64,000 bases of DNA from positions 60,612 to 124,611 of the forward strand of contig JAEXFN010000003.1 in the NCBI GenBank assembly GCA_023400055.1, read 5' to 3'. Positions 17,758 through 26,720 of this stretch are shown piece by piece (within the stretch, counting starts at the first letter, position 1; every line of letters starts with the position of its first letter). The translations under genes and the position numbers were made by a program. The notes under the pieces were generated by a model. That model made no database searches. It was not told the DNA's origin and saw only the letters and a list, made by a program, of their open reading frames with translations. Origin of the DNA: Bacillota bacterium. Lineage in GTDB: Bacteria; Bacillota; UBA4882; UBA8346.

Positions 17758-18669
17758 TCACAAGCGCTCGATCAAGGTTACACTCGCCGGGATCTTCTCT
17801 TTGTCAACCGAAACCGTATAATCGCTTAAATCGCGGGCCGGTTTGCTGTCATCTTTGCGTCGGACTGTAATTGCGTCGAAAAGTTTTTGAACCGGGGCAT
17901 CACCCATCTTGGATGTATGTTCAAAGATGAATAGCTTTCTCGTCCCCATGAGGCCGCGAGCCGCGGAATGATCGTGCTCGAACATATTTTCAAGGGCTTC
18001 CCAGAGCAGCTGCAAATCCTCCTCGGAAAAACCGGTCTGGTTGGCAAGCGGCGCCGAAATAAACCCGTGCGCGCGATAAAGGCCGTAAGGAACCGTGAAT
18101 TTCCGGCCCATCGTGCGATTGTCCCCGCCCTGTTTTTCGGCTTCCGCCTCGGTCGCCACGGCCATCCGGGTGATGCTGTGCTCGAGCGATACTATCGGAT
18201 CCACGGAGCGGGCGAAAGTAAACTGCGCCGGGCCCCGGACTTGACCCGCATTGGCCCCGGTGGACAGAACGGCGCCAAATGTCCGGATATCATAAAAATT
18301 CTGGCATAAAAACTGCCTTGCCCGATCGATCTCTCCTCCCTGGCCCTGTCCGGGCTTGTTGCGCTTTTTGCCGTCCGCCGGATCGCTGGGCGGTCCTTGT
18401 AAATCGATATTTAAGCTGAGGTAAGCCTGTTCGATCGTATTGTTTAAAATTGCCCTTTCTTTAATAAAGATCCCATAGGGAGCTTTATCCGCTTCTTTCA
18501 GCCCTACATAATTTCGGACTTTCCTTTTTAGACAGACGTCGGTAATCAGGCCATGCCCAGTCTCGGCGTCGACGCGCGGCAAATTGCCGGCGTCCGGATC
18601 ACCGTTGGGATTGCCATCCTTGACATCAAACAGAATAACGAAATCATACCGTTTTTGGATTGCGCTCAT
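17758..18669 (-). CDS. cas7c: Cascade backbone protein Cas7 (Csd2), type I-C
   Basis: A 303-residue protein of the Cas7/Csd2 family; several copies coat the crRNA in the I-C Cascade. The N-terminus carries RYDFVILFDVKDGNPNGDPD and GLITDVCLKRKVRNYV, hallmarks of the subfamily; later blocks include IRTFGAVLST and GPAQFTFARSVDPI. The start has GAAAGGGG upstream. It follows cas8c by 38 bp and is followed at once by cas4. Confidence 0.96.
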   Translation of the reverse strand: MSAIQKRYDFVILFDVKDGNPNGDPDAGNLPRVDAETGHGLITDVCLKRKVRNYVGLKEADKAPYGIFIKERAILNNTIEQAYLSLNIDLQGPPSDPADGKKRNKPGQGQGGEIDRARQFLCQNFYDIRTFGAVLSTGANAGQVRGPAQFTFARSVDPIVSLEHSITRMAVATEAEAEKQGGDNRTMGRKFTVPYGLYRAHGFISAPLANQTGFSEEDLQLLWEALENMFEHDHSAARGLMGTRKLFIFEHTSKMGDAPVQKLFDAITVRRKDDSKPARDLSDYTVSVDKEKIPASVTLIERL

Positions 18670-18707
18670 GTTTATTCCCCTTTCGAAAGGTTATTTTTCA
18701 TCGCCAA

Positions 18708-20429
18708 TCATCGGTTATCTTCGTTTTTGGTAAAGAATGCCTGTCTCTGGTGATAATAGCCGATCGCAAAACGGCCCTGTTCATGCAGCGTGAGATGGGC
18801 GGGGAAGTCGCGCACGTTGCTCATGATCTCTCCCAACAAGCGCTCAAAATTAACCACTCTTCCCTTATTCTCAAGCTTGGCGAGATGATGATTTTTCAGC
18901 CGAAGCAGATTCGTAAATACCGTTACCGGCGTGGTAGACGCGGCGCCGTAAAAGCGTTCGCGAATCGTGGCGTTGATCCCGGGATTCGCCTCTTCCTGAA
19001 TCTTTTCCAGCGTGGCGAAGAGCCTTCCCAATTGATATCCGATCGATGGTTGAGCAGTGTCCAGTTCCATGACGACCTCCCTTTGATTTTGATCGGGATA
19101 AAATTGATGATACCGGTTTAAGTAAGCTTTAATCAGCGCCGCCCGCACCGGCTTGACCCGGTTCTCCACATCGCTGCGGATCCGGCGCAGCACCGCCTGA
19201 AGCAGTGTAGCCGGATAAGGGGTCCCCTCCAGAATCGACCGCATAAAGTCACCCGCCAGGTTCGGAGGAATATTCTCGCTCTTGTCCTGCACCGCAATAT
19301 TCACCAAAATCCGCCAGATCGAATAGTACTCCGGTTCGCGGGGCGGCTTGACGATGGCGAAGTCCTCGAAATATCGCTTGATCCGCGCGGCGAAATCGGA
19401 AATGGTTCCGACTTGCCAAAAACGGACCGCGATTCGCGCGGCATTCGGGGCCAGCCCCAAAATATAAAATCGGTTATCGCTGTTATCGTCCGTATAAGCT
19501 CCGCTATTCACCGATTCGAACAGCGCTTTTATTTTTTGGGTCCCCGCATCCGGGTCGTCTTTCTCCGGTTCTTTGAAATAAAAGGAGAAATCGGCTTCAA
19601 AGGATGATTGTTTTTCCGACCAAAATACCGTGGAGGCATCGCCGATGGACATCCTCTGCCTCGAATCTTTGCCGAGCAACGTGTTGATGGCTGTCGTATA
19701 AGAAAATTCAGCCGCGACGCCTACCGGAGCATTGAATCCCTGCTCTTTGTCGTAGGATCGGAACGCTTCCAGATTAAACGATACAATGTTGGCTCCGGAA
19801 CTCTGGGCCCCATAAACCCCTTTGATCGCCGCATGCAACGGCTTGATCCGCGTTTTCTGCCCCGTCACCAAACAAATTCCCAAACCATCGTCGCCCGCCT
19901 GATCCATTAAGGCGGAGAGCTTGGCGATAACCTCCGGATGACGGCAAACTAAAAACGAATCCGCAGCCATTCGGAACGAAAGCAGCGCATTGGTTTCTAA
20001 GATTTCTTGCCAGCAATCTTCCTGAGACAATCTCGCCTCGGTAATGGTTGCAAGAAAACGGATGACCGTTTGAACGGCTCGGATCTCGCCGAGTTCGTTG
20101 GTCAAGCGACTGACAAAGGTTTGCTTCTGCTTCATGGCGCGTTCGGGGTTGCCTTTTGCATCGAGTCCAAAGACGTATCCGGCGACATCCCAGAGCAGAT
20201 TAGCGGCGATGCCCGAGGTCTTTTTTACTCCCTGGGGCACCAGAAACGTCTTGCCCCGTCTCTTCTTTCCCTCTCCCTCGCGGGTATTCTCGATTTGAAC
20301 CAAGGAGCCGTTCTCATCAAGGACAATGATAAAAGGGATCTCTTTCTTCTCCCAACCCTCCGGCGCAATATCGCTGTCCGGATCGGCCGCTTTCCGGTCA
20401 TAATACTCCTTCAATGCCTGCAGGATCAT
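18708..20429 (-). CDS. cas8c: Cascade large subunit Cas8c (Csd1)
   Basis: A 573-residue protein matching Csd1/Cas8c in length and layout. The N-terminus MILQALKEYYDRKA, KTFLVPQGVKKTSGIAANLLWD and GNPERAMKQKQTF are typical, as is FNLEAFRSYDKEQGFNAPV in the middle. Cas8c recognises the PAM on target DNA and recruits Cas3; an internal start in the 3' part usually gives a small Cas11c subunit, and candidate in-frame ATG codons exist there, though I cannot choose one. It overlaps cas5c by 4 bp. Confidence 0.95.
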   Translation of the reverse strand: MILQALKEYYDRKAADPDSDIAPEGWEKKEIPFIIVLDENGSLVQIENTREGEGKKRRGKTFLVPQGVKKTSGIAANLLWDVAGYVFGLDAKGNPERAMKQKQTFVSRLTNELGEIRAVQTVIRFLATITEARLSQEDCWQEILETNALLSFRMAADSFLVCRHPEVIAKLSALMDQAGDDGLGICLVTGQKTRIKPLHAAIKGVYGAQSSGANIVSFNLEAFRSYDKEQGFNAPVGVAAEFSYTTAINTLLGKDSRQRMSIGDASTVFWSEKQSSFEADFSFYFKEPEKDDPDAGTQKIKALFESVNSGAYTDDNSDNRFYILGLAPNAARIAVRFWQVGTISDFAARIKRYFEDFAIVKPPREPEYYSIWRILVNIAVQDKSENIPPNLAGDFMRSILEGTPYPATLLQAVLRRIRSDVENRVKPVRAALIKAYLNRYHQFYPDQNQREVVMELDTAQPSIGYQLGRLFATLEKIQEEANPGINATIRERFYGAASTTPVTVFTNLLRLKNHHLAKLENKGRVVNFERLLGEIMSNVRDFPAHLTLHEQGRFAIGYYHQRQAFFTKNEDNR

Positions 20430-21169
20430 CCGCGCACCTCCACTTCGCCGCGAGCGGTGTTCATGACCCCGTTTTCGAGCCGTGCCCGGAAAAACAGTGG
20501 CGGCGGATTATGGGTATCCTGCTCGAAATCCATGTCATACAACATAAAGCCCAAATCCCGCGTTTCATGAATGAGTTCCGCCGGTTCCGCGGCGGGGTTA
20601 ACCAACTTGAAAAAACAGGCGAATTCACGGCAGCCCAAGTAGGGGCGGTGAAAGCATTGGCCCTTTTTGGCCCGCCGTTCAAACATTGCGGCATATTTGG
20701 CCTCCGTCTCGTCGAGCCGGAGAATTTCTGTCGCTTCCGGTTCGTCCGCCCAGAATTCCGGCGAGATGGAACGGTTTGCCCCTCTTTGCTCCGGGGGAAT
20801 AAAATCAAAGTACCCGTGAATGCGATACCTGACATCCCGCAAGAAAAGTCCGGCCCGCTGCTGCCGTTCGTCTTCAATAAAAATACCCATGGGTTCGCCG
20901 AGCGCGCCCGAGAGCTGTTTGGCGGTGGGATTGGATACCTTTTTGCCAACCTCATTGCGGCGGACGGAAATCCATTGAATCAGATTAAGCACTTCAATTT
21001 TGGTTACATTCCAGCGGATGGCTGGCTTCCACAAGATCGCCTCAAAAATCGCTCGGGCGGCCGAGGGGGTCATCACATCGTAACTTACTCGTTCCACTTT
21101 CATTTCGGGACGGGTAAAACAAGCGTAATCCCCCCATACTTCCAAACACCAATCGTGCAATTGCATCAT
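20426..21169 (-). CDS. cas5c: Cascade subunit and crRNA-processing endonuclease Cas5c (Cas5d)
   Basis: 247 residues. In type I-C, Cas5c replaces Cas6: it cleaves the repeat at the base of its hairpin and stays bound to the 5' handle. The N-terminus LEVWGDYACFTRPEMKVERV and SAARAIFEAILWKPAIRWNV are signature segments, and REFACFF occurs later. It follows cas3 by 7 bp and overlaps cas8c. The start could be either of two adjacent ATG codons. Confidence 0.95.
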   Translation of the reverse strand: MMQLHDWCLEVWGDYACFTRPEMKVERVSYDVMTPSAARAIFEAILWKPAIRWNVTKIEVLNLIQWISVRRNEVGKKVSNPTAKQLSGALGEPMGIFIEDERQQRAGLFLRDVRYRIHGYFDFIPPEQRGANRSISPEFWADEPEATEILRLDETEAKYAAMFERRAKKGQCFHRPYLGCREFACFFKLVNPAAEPAELIHETRDLGFMLYDMDFEQDTHNPPPLFFRARLENGVMNTARGEVEVRG

Positions 21170-21176
21170 CTCCTTT

Positions 21177-23414
21177 CTATTGAATCAATCGTTCCGGATC
21201 ATAGAGGGTTTCATCGACCAGGAGGCCGATATCCGCTGAATAATCGAGAGCTGTCGCCAGCGCAAAGATGTTGGGCTGCACCTCTTCGATAGCGCCGCGT
21301 CGTCGCATTTGCTCAAAATCGTCATGATAAACATTAACCGTATATCTTTGTAACTTTCGCAGCAGCGATCTTTCCGGGCCGCTTGCTTTCAATAACGCGA
21401 TCAATTTTTCGCTTTCGCCGTAACGGACAATGATGGTTTTTTGACGAGAATCGTCAATCATTCGGAACTTTGCGGCGGCGGTTCGAAAATAAATGCCACA
21501 TTCCTGATCGGGGTTTAACAGGGAAATAATGTTTTTGTCGTCTAACGAGTTGGCTTTCCAGTACAATTCGGTAAAATATTTTTCGAATAATTCATATTCT
21601 AAAGGCTCTTCCGGACGGACCGCAAAAATACTGTTCGTGGTCTCTGCCGCCTTCCGGAGGATGCCCAAGGGTGCTTTTTTGGGAGCAATAAACACAATGA
21701 CTTTTCCGAGTCCGGCTAATTTACCTTCCCGGTTGCACCGCCCCGCCGCCTGCGCAATGGAGTCCAACCCGGCAAGCGCCCTATACACCACTGGAAAATC
21801 GAAATCCACTCCCGCCTCCACCAACTGCGTGCTAATCACCCGGACCGGTTCTTTCCTTTTCAGCCTTTGCTTGATCGTTTCAATGATCTCGCTACGATGC
21901 TGCCCGCACATCAAGGCCGACAGATGAAACGTTCCCTCCGGCATCATGCGATGCAATTCACGGCAACTTTTGCGGTCGGAGACGATGCACAAAACTTGTC
22001 GGTACTGTTTCAGCTCTCTCGCAATCTCTTCCCAGCTTGATGGCGCATAAAGATCTTCTGGGAGCTGAACCCGAACCCGTTTTAACGAATCATAGAGTTT
22101 TTTAACCTGCTCCCTGTCGCCCATGATCTCTTTGACATTTCTTAGTCCCTTAAATAATTTCCCATCGATCATACGCTCTCCGAATGCCGGCTGGGTTGCG
22201 GTGGAAATCACAAAAGTAACCTGATAATGATCGACCAACAGCCGCATGGTTTCGAGAATCGGACTCAAATATGCCACCGGCACCAGTTGGGCTTCATCCA
22301 AAACGACGACCGAATTTGCGATATTGTGTAGTTTGCGGCAGCGGCTGGATTTGGCCGCGAACAGCGATTCGAAAAATTGGACCGACGTCGTGACAATCAC
22401 CGGGGCGTCCCAATTCTCCGAAGCCAGGCGGGATTGGGGCGTGGCGTCATCCTCGTCCAGGCTGGAATGATGCTCCACCACTTGGTCATAGCCCACGGCG
22501 GACCGGAACACATCGGCGTTCTGCTCAATGATGCTGGTATAAGGGATGACATAAATGATCCGATCCAGTTCGTACTTGTCGGCATGTTCGAGGCCAAACG
22601 CGAGACTCGAAAGAGTCTTCCCGCCGCCCGTCGGTACGGACAGGGAAAAAACTCCCGGCGCTTCATGCGCCATTTGCACGCATTGGTTCCGAATATCCCT
22701 GCGAATCTGATTAACCGGCGTAGCTTCGGATGTTGCATCCAATTCTTCGCTGAACCGGTTAAACCGTTTGAGGAGCTCCGCGATGGAACAGTAACCGCCC
22801 CGGTTGTCGGCCTGCTCATGGTCCATATAGTTTTCCGTGTCCAAAAAATCGGCATCCACCAGGCTCGAATATACCATCCTTATCCATAAGGACAGATCCA
22901 AATCCCTCGCAAACTTCCATGGCGGTGCGCCCGGCTTCGCTGACAGCAATCTGTCCGAAATGAATGGCGCTATGTCAGCCAGCTCCTTTACCTGCGCTTC
23001 CTGAAACTGCAGCGCGGACTGTCCCGCCCCTTCGGCGCTCGACCAGTCCGGCAGACCCGCATGATGCCCGGCAATGCAATAGGCCAGAACCCGGCCGATC
23101 CCTCTGCCAAACAGTTCTTCACCCAGTTTGGCTCCGTGAACGGCATGAGGCATTTTCCCCGGCTTCCCTTCCAAATGGGCTGCTTCGTCATAACCATAAC
23201 CGCTTTTCAAGCGCAGATAGTTTTGCCAGGCGATTCTTCCCTTGCCGGCGTCATGAGCCAATCCGGCCGCTTCGCCCCATTCTCCGGAATGAAACTTGGC
23301 CGCAAAAGCTTTTGCTAATTTGGCCGTTCCTTCCAAGTGTTCTGATAGCCAATGGGGAGTCGCCCAAGTACCATCGGCGTTTTTTCGTACATGGGCGATA
23401 AATTCACGGTCCAT
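21177..23414 (-). CDS. cas3: CRISPR-associated helicase-nuclease Cas3, type I-C
   Basis: 745 residues from the ATG at 23414 (MDREFIAHVRKN), preferred because family proteins start with a similar IAH segment and AGGTGG lies upstream; an ATG at 23486 would add 24 basic residues. The N-terminal HD nuclease has H in HWLSEHLEG, HD in GLAHDAGKG, HAVHGAKL and AGHHAGLPDW. The helicase has Walker A VPTGGGKTLS, DEAQ box VVLDEAQLVP, motif III STATQPAF and motif VI QAAGRCNREG. All catalytic residues appear intact, so interference should work. It is the first cas gene and follows the old end of array 2 by about 100 bp. Confidence 0.96.
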   Translation of the reverse strand: MDREFIAHVRKNADGTWATPHWLSEHLEGTAKLAKAFAAKFHSGEWGEAAGLAHDAGKGRIAWQNYLRLKSGYGYDEAAHLEGKPGKMPHAVHGAKLGEELFGRGIGRVLAYCIAGHHAGLPDWSSAEGAGQSALQFQEAQVKELADIAPFISDRLLSAKPGAPPWKFARDLDLSLWIRMVYSSLVDADFLDTENYMDHEQADNRGGYCSIAELLKRFNRFSEELDATSEATPVNQIRRDIRNQCVQMAHEAPGVFSLSVPTGGGKTLSSLAFGLEHADKYELDRIIYVIPYTSIIEQNADVFRSAVGYDQVVEHHSSLDEDDATPQSRLASENWDAPVIVTTSVQFFESLFAAKSSRCRKLHNIANSVVVLDEAQLVPVAYLSPILETMRLLVDHYQVTFVISTATQPAFGERMIDGKLFKGLRNVKEIMGDREQVKKLYDSLKRVRVQLPEDLYAPSSWEEIARELKQYRQVLCIVSDRKSCRELHRMMPEGTFHLSALMCGQHRSEIIETIKQRLKRKEPVRVISTQLVEAGVDFDFPVVYRALAGLDSIAQAAGRCNREGKLAGLGKVIVFIAPKKAPLGILRKAAETTNSIFAVRPEEPLEYELFEKYFTELYWKANSLDDKNIISLLNPDQECGIYFRTAAAKFRMIDDSRQKTIIVRYGESEKLIALLKASGPERSLLRKLQRYTVNVYHDDFEQMRRRGAIEEVQPNIFALATALDYSADIGLLVDETLYDPERLIQ

Positions 23415-23511
23415 CTTTTGGGCCACCTTCTTCCGCTTTTTTATGCGCGGAGGGTTCAGGCGATTGGTTATTGTTTCATCGTCCATTCGTCTGAACCTTG
23501 ATTCGCATGAT

Positions 23512-23941
23512 TACCCGATTCCCCGCTCCGTGCAAGGAGCGACGTGATCACGAGTTTCATGAGTGGGCCTCCTTTCGTTTCAACTCACGCTCCCGTGCAA
23601 GGAGCGACGGCCGCAAACGGATTTACATCGCCAGGCGAAGTCCTGTTTCAACTCACGCTCCCGTGCAAGGAGCGACTAAAGCTCATCGTCGAAATTCACT
23701 TTATTGCCCGGTTTCAACTCACGCTCCCGTGCAAGGAGCGACGCATGGAAACAATCCCGTTGGACCGCGGCGCCCAGTTTCAACTCACGCTCCCGTGCAA
23801 GGAGCGACCCGATAAGGTCGTTATATAAATCATGATTCTTCGGTTTCAACTCACGCTCCCGTGCAAGGAGCGACGTGTATTCGGAAGTCGTTAATATTGG
23901 TGGCCAACGGTTTCAACTCACGCTCCCGTGCAAGGAGCGAC
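23512..23941 (-). CRISPR. CRISPR array 2, type I-C variant, 7 repeats and 6 spacers
   Basis: Repeats start at 23577, 23645, 23711, 23777, 23843 and 23910 with a degenerate seventh at about 23512-23543 that has lost one base (CTCCGTG). The repeat differs from array 1 in one block: CAACTCACG instead of CAATCCACG. Spacers are 33-36 nt. The degenerate end faces cas3 and the leader lies at 23942 and beyond, so array 2 is read on the minus strand towards cas3 and could share a transcript with the cas operon. Confidence 0.98.
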
Positions 23942-24130
23942 AGTACCGCTAAAAAAAGCTCCCGCTTAGTTTTCCACCCCCCATTCCGCGAAGCGGCTTT
24001 CAAGCCGTCCGATCCTTCCCGTCAAAATGAATAAGAAAGCCTTAATGCCAGGAATATCAACTATCGCGAACCTCCCAGGAAAACCATGCGCGCTTGAGGT
24101 TCGCGCTAAACTATCTGCTTGCCTTCCTTC
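23942..24130 (-). promoter_or_regulatory. Leader of CRISPR array 2, carrying a cas2 3'-end remnant
   Basis: It shares with leader 1 the junction AGTAC, CTTCGCGGAA, a GATATT block and the inverted repeat GCGAACCTCCCAGG / GGTTCGCGCTAAAC. The last part includes the complement of the cas2 stop codon and a few codons before it (minus-strand GGCAAGCAGATAGTTTAG here, GGCGTGCTGATGGTTTAG in cas2). This suggests the leader was copied together with the end of cas2. Confidence 0.7.
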
Positions 24131-24263
24131 AATCATCTCATATCCATAATATATTGTCTCTATTTCCAGCCATTTTCCGTTTTTCCTCCCATAAAAAGGG
24201 TAATTCTTCTAAATTTATAATATATCCGGTATCTCTTGCTTTCCCATCCTTTCGCCTAGAAAG

Positions 24264-24390
24264 AGACCCGGCCGAAGGCCGGGTGGTCTGACAAAAACTC
24301 AGGCAATAAGCGGATCGATGTTTTTCAATGATACCATTGTATCACCGGATTTTGAATTGAAAGTATGGAATTGATATTGATTTTGTATGG
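24264..24390. repeat. Dispersed non-coding element, copy A
   Basis: It contains the hairpin ACCCGGCC / GGCCGGGT and, about 50 bp further, TACCATTGTATCACCGGA followed by an AT-rich tail ending TTTTGTA. Copies B and C at 26.4 and 26.7 kb share both parts. On the minus strand GATACAATGG resembles a -10 box, and the hairpin followed by CTCTTTCT resembles a terminator, about 75 nt later. Confidence 0.65.
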
Positions 24391-24425
24391 AACGAGTCTA
24401 TAAACGGGCCCACCATTTATTCTTT

Positions 24426-24745
24426 TTATTCTTTCAACATAGCCGCCAGCGTTTCTTCTCCCCGCCCCACCCGCTCGATCCATAGGACCAACCGCACTCC
24501 ATCCAATAACCCCTGGCCATAAACCAATTCGTCCTGGCGGTTCAATTGCATCGTCCGCCCGGCGTCATACTCGTCCAGTATCTGCCGTTCTTCCGGAGGC
24601 AGGCCGGCAAAGAGCTTGTTAAGCAGCACTCCGGGTTGTTGACCCAATTCCCGGTATTCCCGATCTTCCGGCAGAATCTCCTCGTAGATTTGAAAGAGAC
24701 GATCGAAGATAAACCTCGTATCCCCTTGCTCTTGTTACTCAACAT
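24426..24745 (-). pseudogene. Small DUF6809-like protein gene broken by a frameshift near its start
   Basis: An ATG at 24745 has a perfect GGAGG seven bases upstream, but its frame (MLSNKSKG) soon gives a nonsense sequence, while the conserved-looking protein runs in another frame: FIFDRLFQIYEEILPEDREY, then GVLLNKLFAGLPPEERQIL and YGQGLLDGVRLVLWIERV. Joining them needs one extra base near the run AAGAGCAAGGGG, which would give a protein of about 106 residues. The sequence resembles the small DUF6809 family of Clostridia, of unknown role. Alternatives are a sequencing error in the homopolymer-like run or ribosomal slippage. Confidence 0.6.
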
Positions 24746-24905
24746 GGCGGAACCTCCAAAATTGATGAAGATAAATGAGAATTGTGATTCATATTCACAT
24801 TATATTATAAATAAATGATAGAAACAACTATTTTGGGATTAAATTTCACAAATATAGCGTTTAACTCTCCTCTGATATATGCTATAGGATATTGGAGTGT
24901 GAAAA

Positions 24906-25244
24906 ATGGGCACATTCGGAGAACGTTTAAAACAATTACGAAAAAGTAAAGATCTTACTCAGAAAGAATTGGCGGATAAGCTCGCCATCAACCGTGACGC
25001 TTTGGCGAAGTGGGAAACGGATCGTGCTTTTCCGGATATCATCATTCTCGTAGAAATAGCGAATTTTTTTGATATCACCGCAGATGAATTATTAGGAAGA
25101 GAGTTGGATAGTTTCCCGGTACAAATTATGACAATGCTTAGACAGGATGAAGACCTGTTAAACAAGGAAGAAAAACAATTCTTGATGGAAATGATCAGTC
25201 ATTATGTCGATACTGTTCGAACTAAAAAAAAGAAAAAGAATTAA
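24906..25244 (+). CDS. XRE-family helix-turn-helix regulator
   Basis: A 112-residue protein. Residues about 6-60 form an HTH_3 domain (FGERLKQLRKSKDLTQKELA, INRDALAKWETDRAFPD, LVEIANFFDITADELLG). The C-terminal half is acidic helical, possibly for dimerisation, and ends in a lysine-rich tail (RTKKKKKN). GGAG lies 8 bases before the ATG. The interrupted inverted repeat TATAGC/GCTATA at 24853-24886 overlaps the likely promoter and may be its operator. Such short XRE proteins often control mobile or defence genes; the target here is unknown. Confidence 0.85.
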   Translation: MGTFGERLKQLRKSKDLTQKELADKLAINRDALAKWETDRAFPDIIILVEIANFFDITADELLGRELDSFPVQIMTMLRQDEDLLNKEEKQFLMEMISHYVDTVRTKKKKKN

Positions 25245-25670
25245 AGATTCTAATTAAGCCTGGTGTTTGAATTACGGCATTATTAAAGTACTTTAGTAAA
25301 TCCAGTCAGGATAATTTTCAAGAGTCGTTTAATAAGCAGCCTAAAACAATTTTCGGATCTTCGGCCTCTATTTCTGTTTAAACTAATATTAGAAATAGTT
25401 TGTTATTAGTTATTCGAATCATTGTCTTTTGTTCTCGGGTCATTGTATAACCTCTTTTCTTTTCTTGCTTACTTGATCATATTACCTCCTACCTATGAAT
25501 TATGATGCTTTTCTAATTATAAGCATAAGACACCAGTGAACCTTAGTTTGAAAGTTTGAACTCATTACTGGTCTTCAAAAATTTGGTTTATTGTTAATTA
25601 GGTAATGTAGCGACATACATCAGCCTGTCAGGTTAACAAGATTAGTAATCCCTTTCCGCGAAACACAAAA

Positions 25671-25706
25671 AATCGGTTTCAGCATTGTGATCGCTTGAAA
25701 CCGATT
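25671..25706 (-). terminator. Inverted repeat with a T-run on the minus strand
   Basis: AATCGGTTTCA and TGAAACCGATT are perfect complements around a 14-base loop. Read on the minus strand the stem is followed by TTTTTTGTG, as in an intrinsic terminator, though no gene is seen upstream on that strand. Confidence 0.5.
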
Positions 25707-25811
25707 CGTTATTTCCTTATGCTAAACAGGCATATAACAGATTATTAGACTTAATTCCACCCCCCTGCAAAGACAGTGCTTTTTCTCCATTATGAATGCC
25801 AAGACACCAGT

Positions 25812-25845
25812 GTTTCAATCCACGCCCCTTATAAAATGGAGCGAC
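25812..25845. CRISPR. Orphan CRISPR-like repeat
   Basis: GTTTCAATCCACGC and GGAGCGAC match both ends of the array 1 repeat, but the middle reads CCCTTATAAAAT and the total is 34 rather than 32 nt. It is a single copy 1.9 kb beyond array 2. It may be a remnant of an older array or of a transposed repeat. Confidence 0.6.
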
Positions 25846-25943
25846 CTCATGCGGGAACATTGCACATTCCATTGTATGTCTTGGCATGCGTTCCTATGTC
25901 AAAAATGACTGAAGAAGGCAGTTTATCAACCAGACGTAAAAAA

Positions 25944-25982
25944 CTCCCTGCGATCCATGTTTACCGGATCGCAAGGAGTTTT
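25944..25982. terminator. Bidirectional terminator upstream of the tautomerase gene
   Basis: CTCCCTGCGATCC and GGATCGCAAGGAG form a 13-bp stem with one mismatch, followed by TTTT on the plus strand and by TTTTTT on the minus strand. Confidence 0.75.
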
Positions 25983-25990
25983 GGTATAAT
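25982..25990 (+). promoter_or_regulatory. Extended -10 promoter of the tautomerase gene
   Basis: TGGTATAAT is a perfect extended -10 element, lying just after the terminator T-run; the start is expected near 25997, about 30 nt before the ATG, with AAAGGAGG between. Confidence 0.75.
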
Positions 25991-26026
25991 AAAAAAGATA
26001 ACTATCACCAAAAGGAGGAATATCCC

Positions 26027-26368
26027 ATGCCGTTCATCAATACCCAAACCAACCAGACCATCGCGCCGGAAACGGAGCAAAAACTCAAACAGCAATTGGG
26101 ACGGGCCATCGAATGCCTGAAAGGAAAAAGCGAGTCCTGGCTGATGCTATGCTTTGAATCCGATCAAAGAATGTGGTTTCAGGGCACGGATGCTCCCGCC
26201 GCCATGGTCCAGGTGGACATCTTCGGCAAGGCTTCCGATAAGGAATACAATGAGTTAACCAAGGAAATTTGTACGATTCTCCATTCGGAGTTGCAAATTC
26301 CGCCCAACCGGATCTATGTGAAATATTCGGAAAACACTCATTGGGGATGGAACGGCGGCAATTTTTAA
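26027..26368 (+). CDS. MIF/phenylpyruvate tautomerase-like protein
   Basis: A 113-residue protein of the MIF branch of the tautomerase superfamily. MPFINTQTNQTI places the catalytic Pro at position 2, which becomes the N-terminal residue after Met removal. Lys33-type and C-terminal segments (SWLMLCFESDQRMWFQGT, PPNRIYVKYSENTHWGWNGG) match the family, including the conserved NWGWNG-like end. It catalyses keto-enol tautomerisation; the physiological substrate in bacteria is generally unknown. It is monocistronic, with an extended -10 promoter and AAAGGAGG site. Confidence 0.93.
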   Translation: MPFINTQTNQTIAPETEQKLKQQLGRAIECLKGKSESWLMLCFESDQRMWFQGTDAPAAMVQVDIFGKASDKEYNELTKEICTILHSELQIPPNRIYVKYSENTHWGWNGGNF

Positions 26369-26373
26369 GTTTT

Positions 26374-26493
26374 CTCAATCCTCCCGTGGCGTTACCAACC
26401 CGGCCTCCGGCCGGGTTGTCTACCAAGCTTCAACGCTACCATTGTATCACCGGATTTCGAAATAAAAGTACCGAATTCGTATCGATTCCGTAA
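26374..26493. repeat. Dispersed non-coding element, copy B
   Basis: CTCAATCCTCCCGTGGCG, then AACCCGGCC/GGCCGGGTT hairpin, ACGCTACCATTGTATCACCG and a variable AT-rich tail. It starts 5 bp after the tautomerase stop and could also terminate that transcript. Copy C is nearly identical over the first 95 bp. Confidence 0.75.
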
Positions 26494-26720
26494 GCTTTGC
26501 TCATTGATCCAAGGCTCATAACCACCCGAAACAAGAACCCGAGTAAGTCCGGAATACGTTTTGAGTTGCACTCTACCGATAAATGTAAGCGAATAAGCTA
26601 TCCCTTATTTGTATCTTAAAACATAATCCGCTGCGTTGGAAGTATTAAATTGAACTCCCAAATTCTACAATAATAATATGCCAGACCACTGGTGTGGTTC
26701 GGCATACGGGTCGCCTTTCC

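Larger units (their letters stand above)
25245..26026. other. Gene-free AT-rich stretch between the XRE gene and the tautomerase gene
   Basis: No coding sequence is supported. It contains the segment AAGACACCAGTG twice (25526-25537 and 25800-25811), a perfect 11-bp inverted repeat at 25671-25706, an orphan CRISPR-like repeat at 25812-25845 and a terminator-promoter overlap at 25944-25990. Confidence 0.6.

Noticed and set aside
25776..26120. 114-codon plus-strand frame overlapping the tautomerase start
   Set aside because: It crosses the orphan CRISPR-like repeat and a terminator and is incompatible with the well-supported tautomerase frame.
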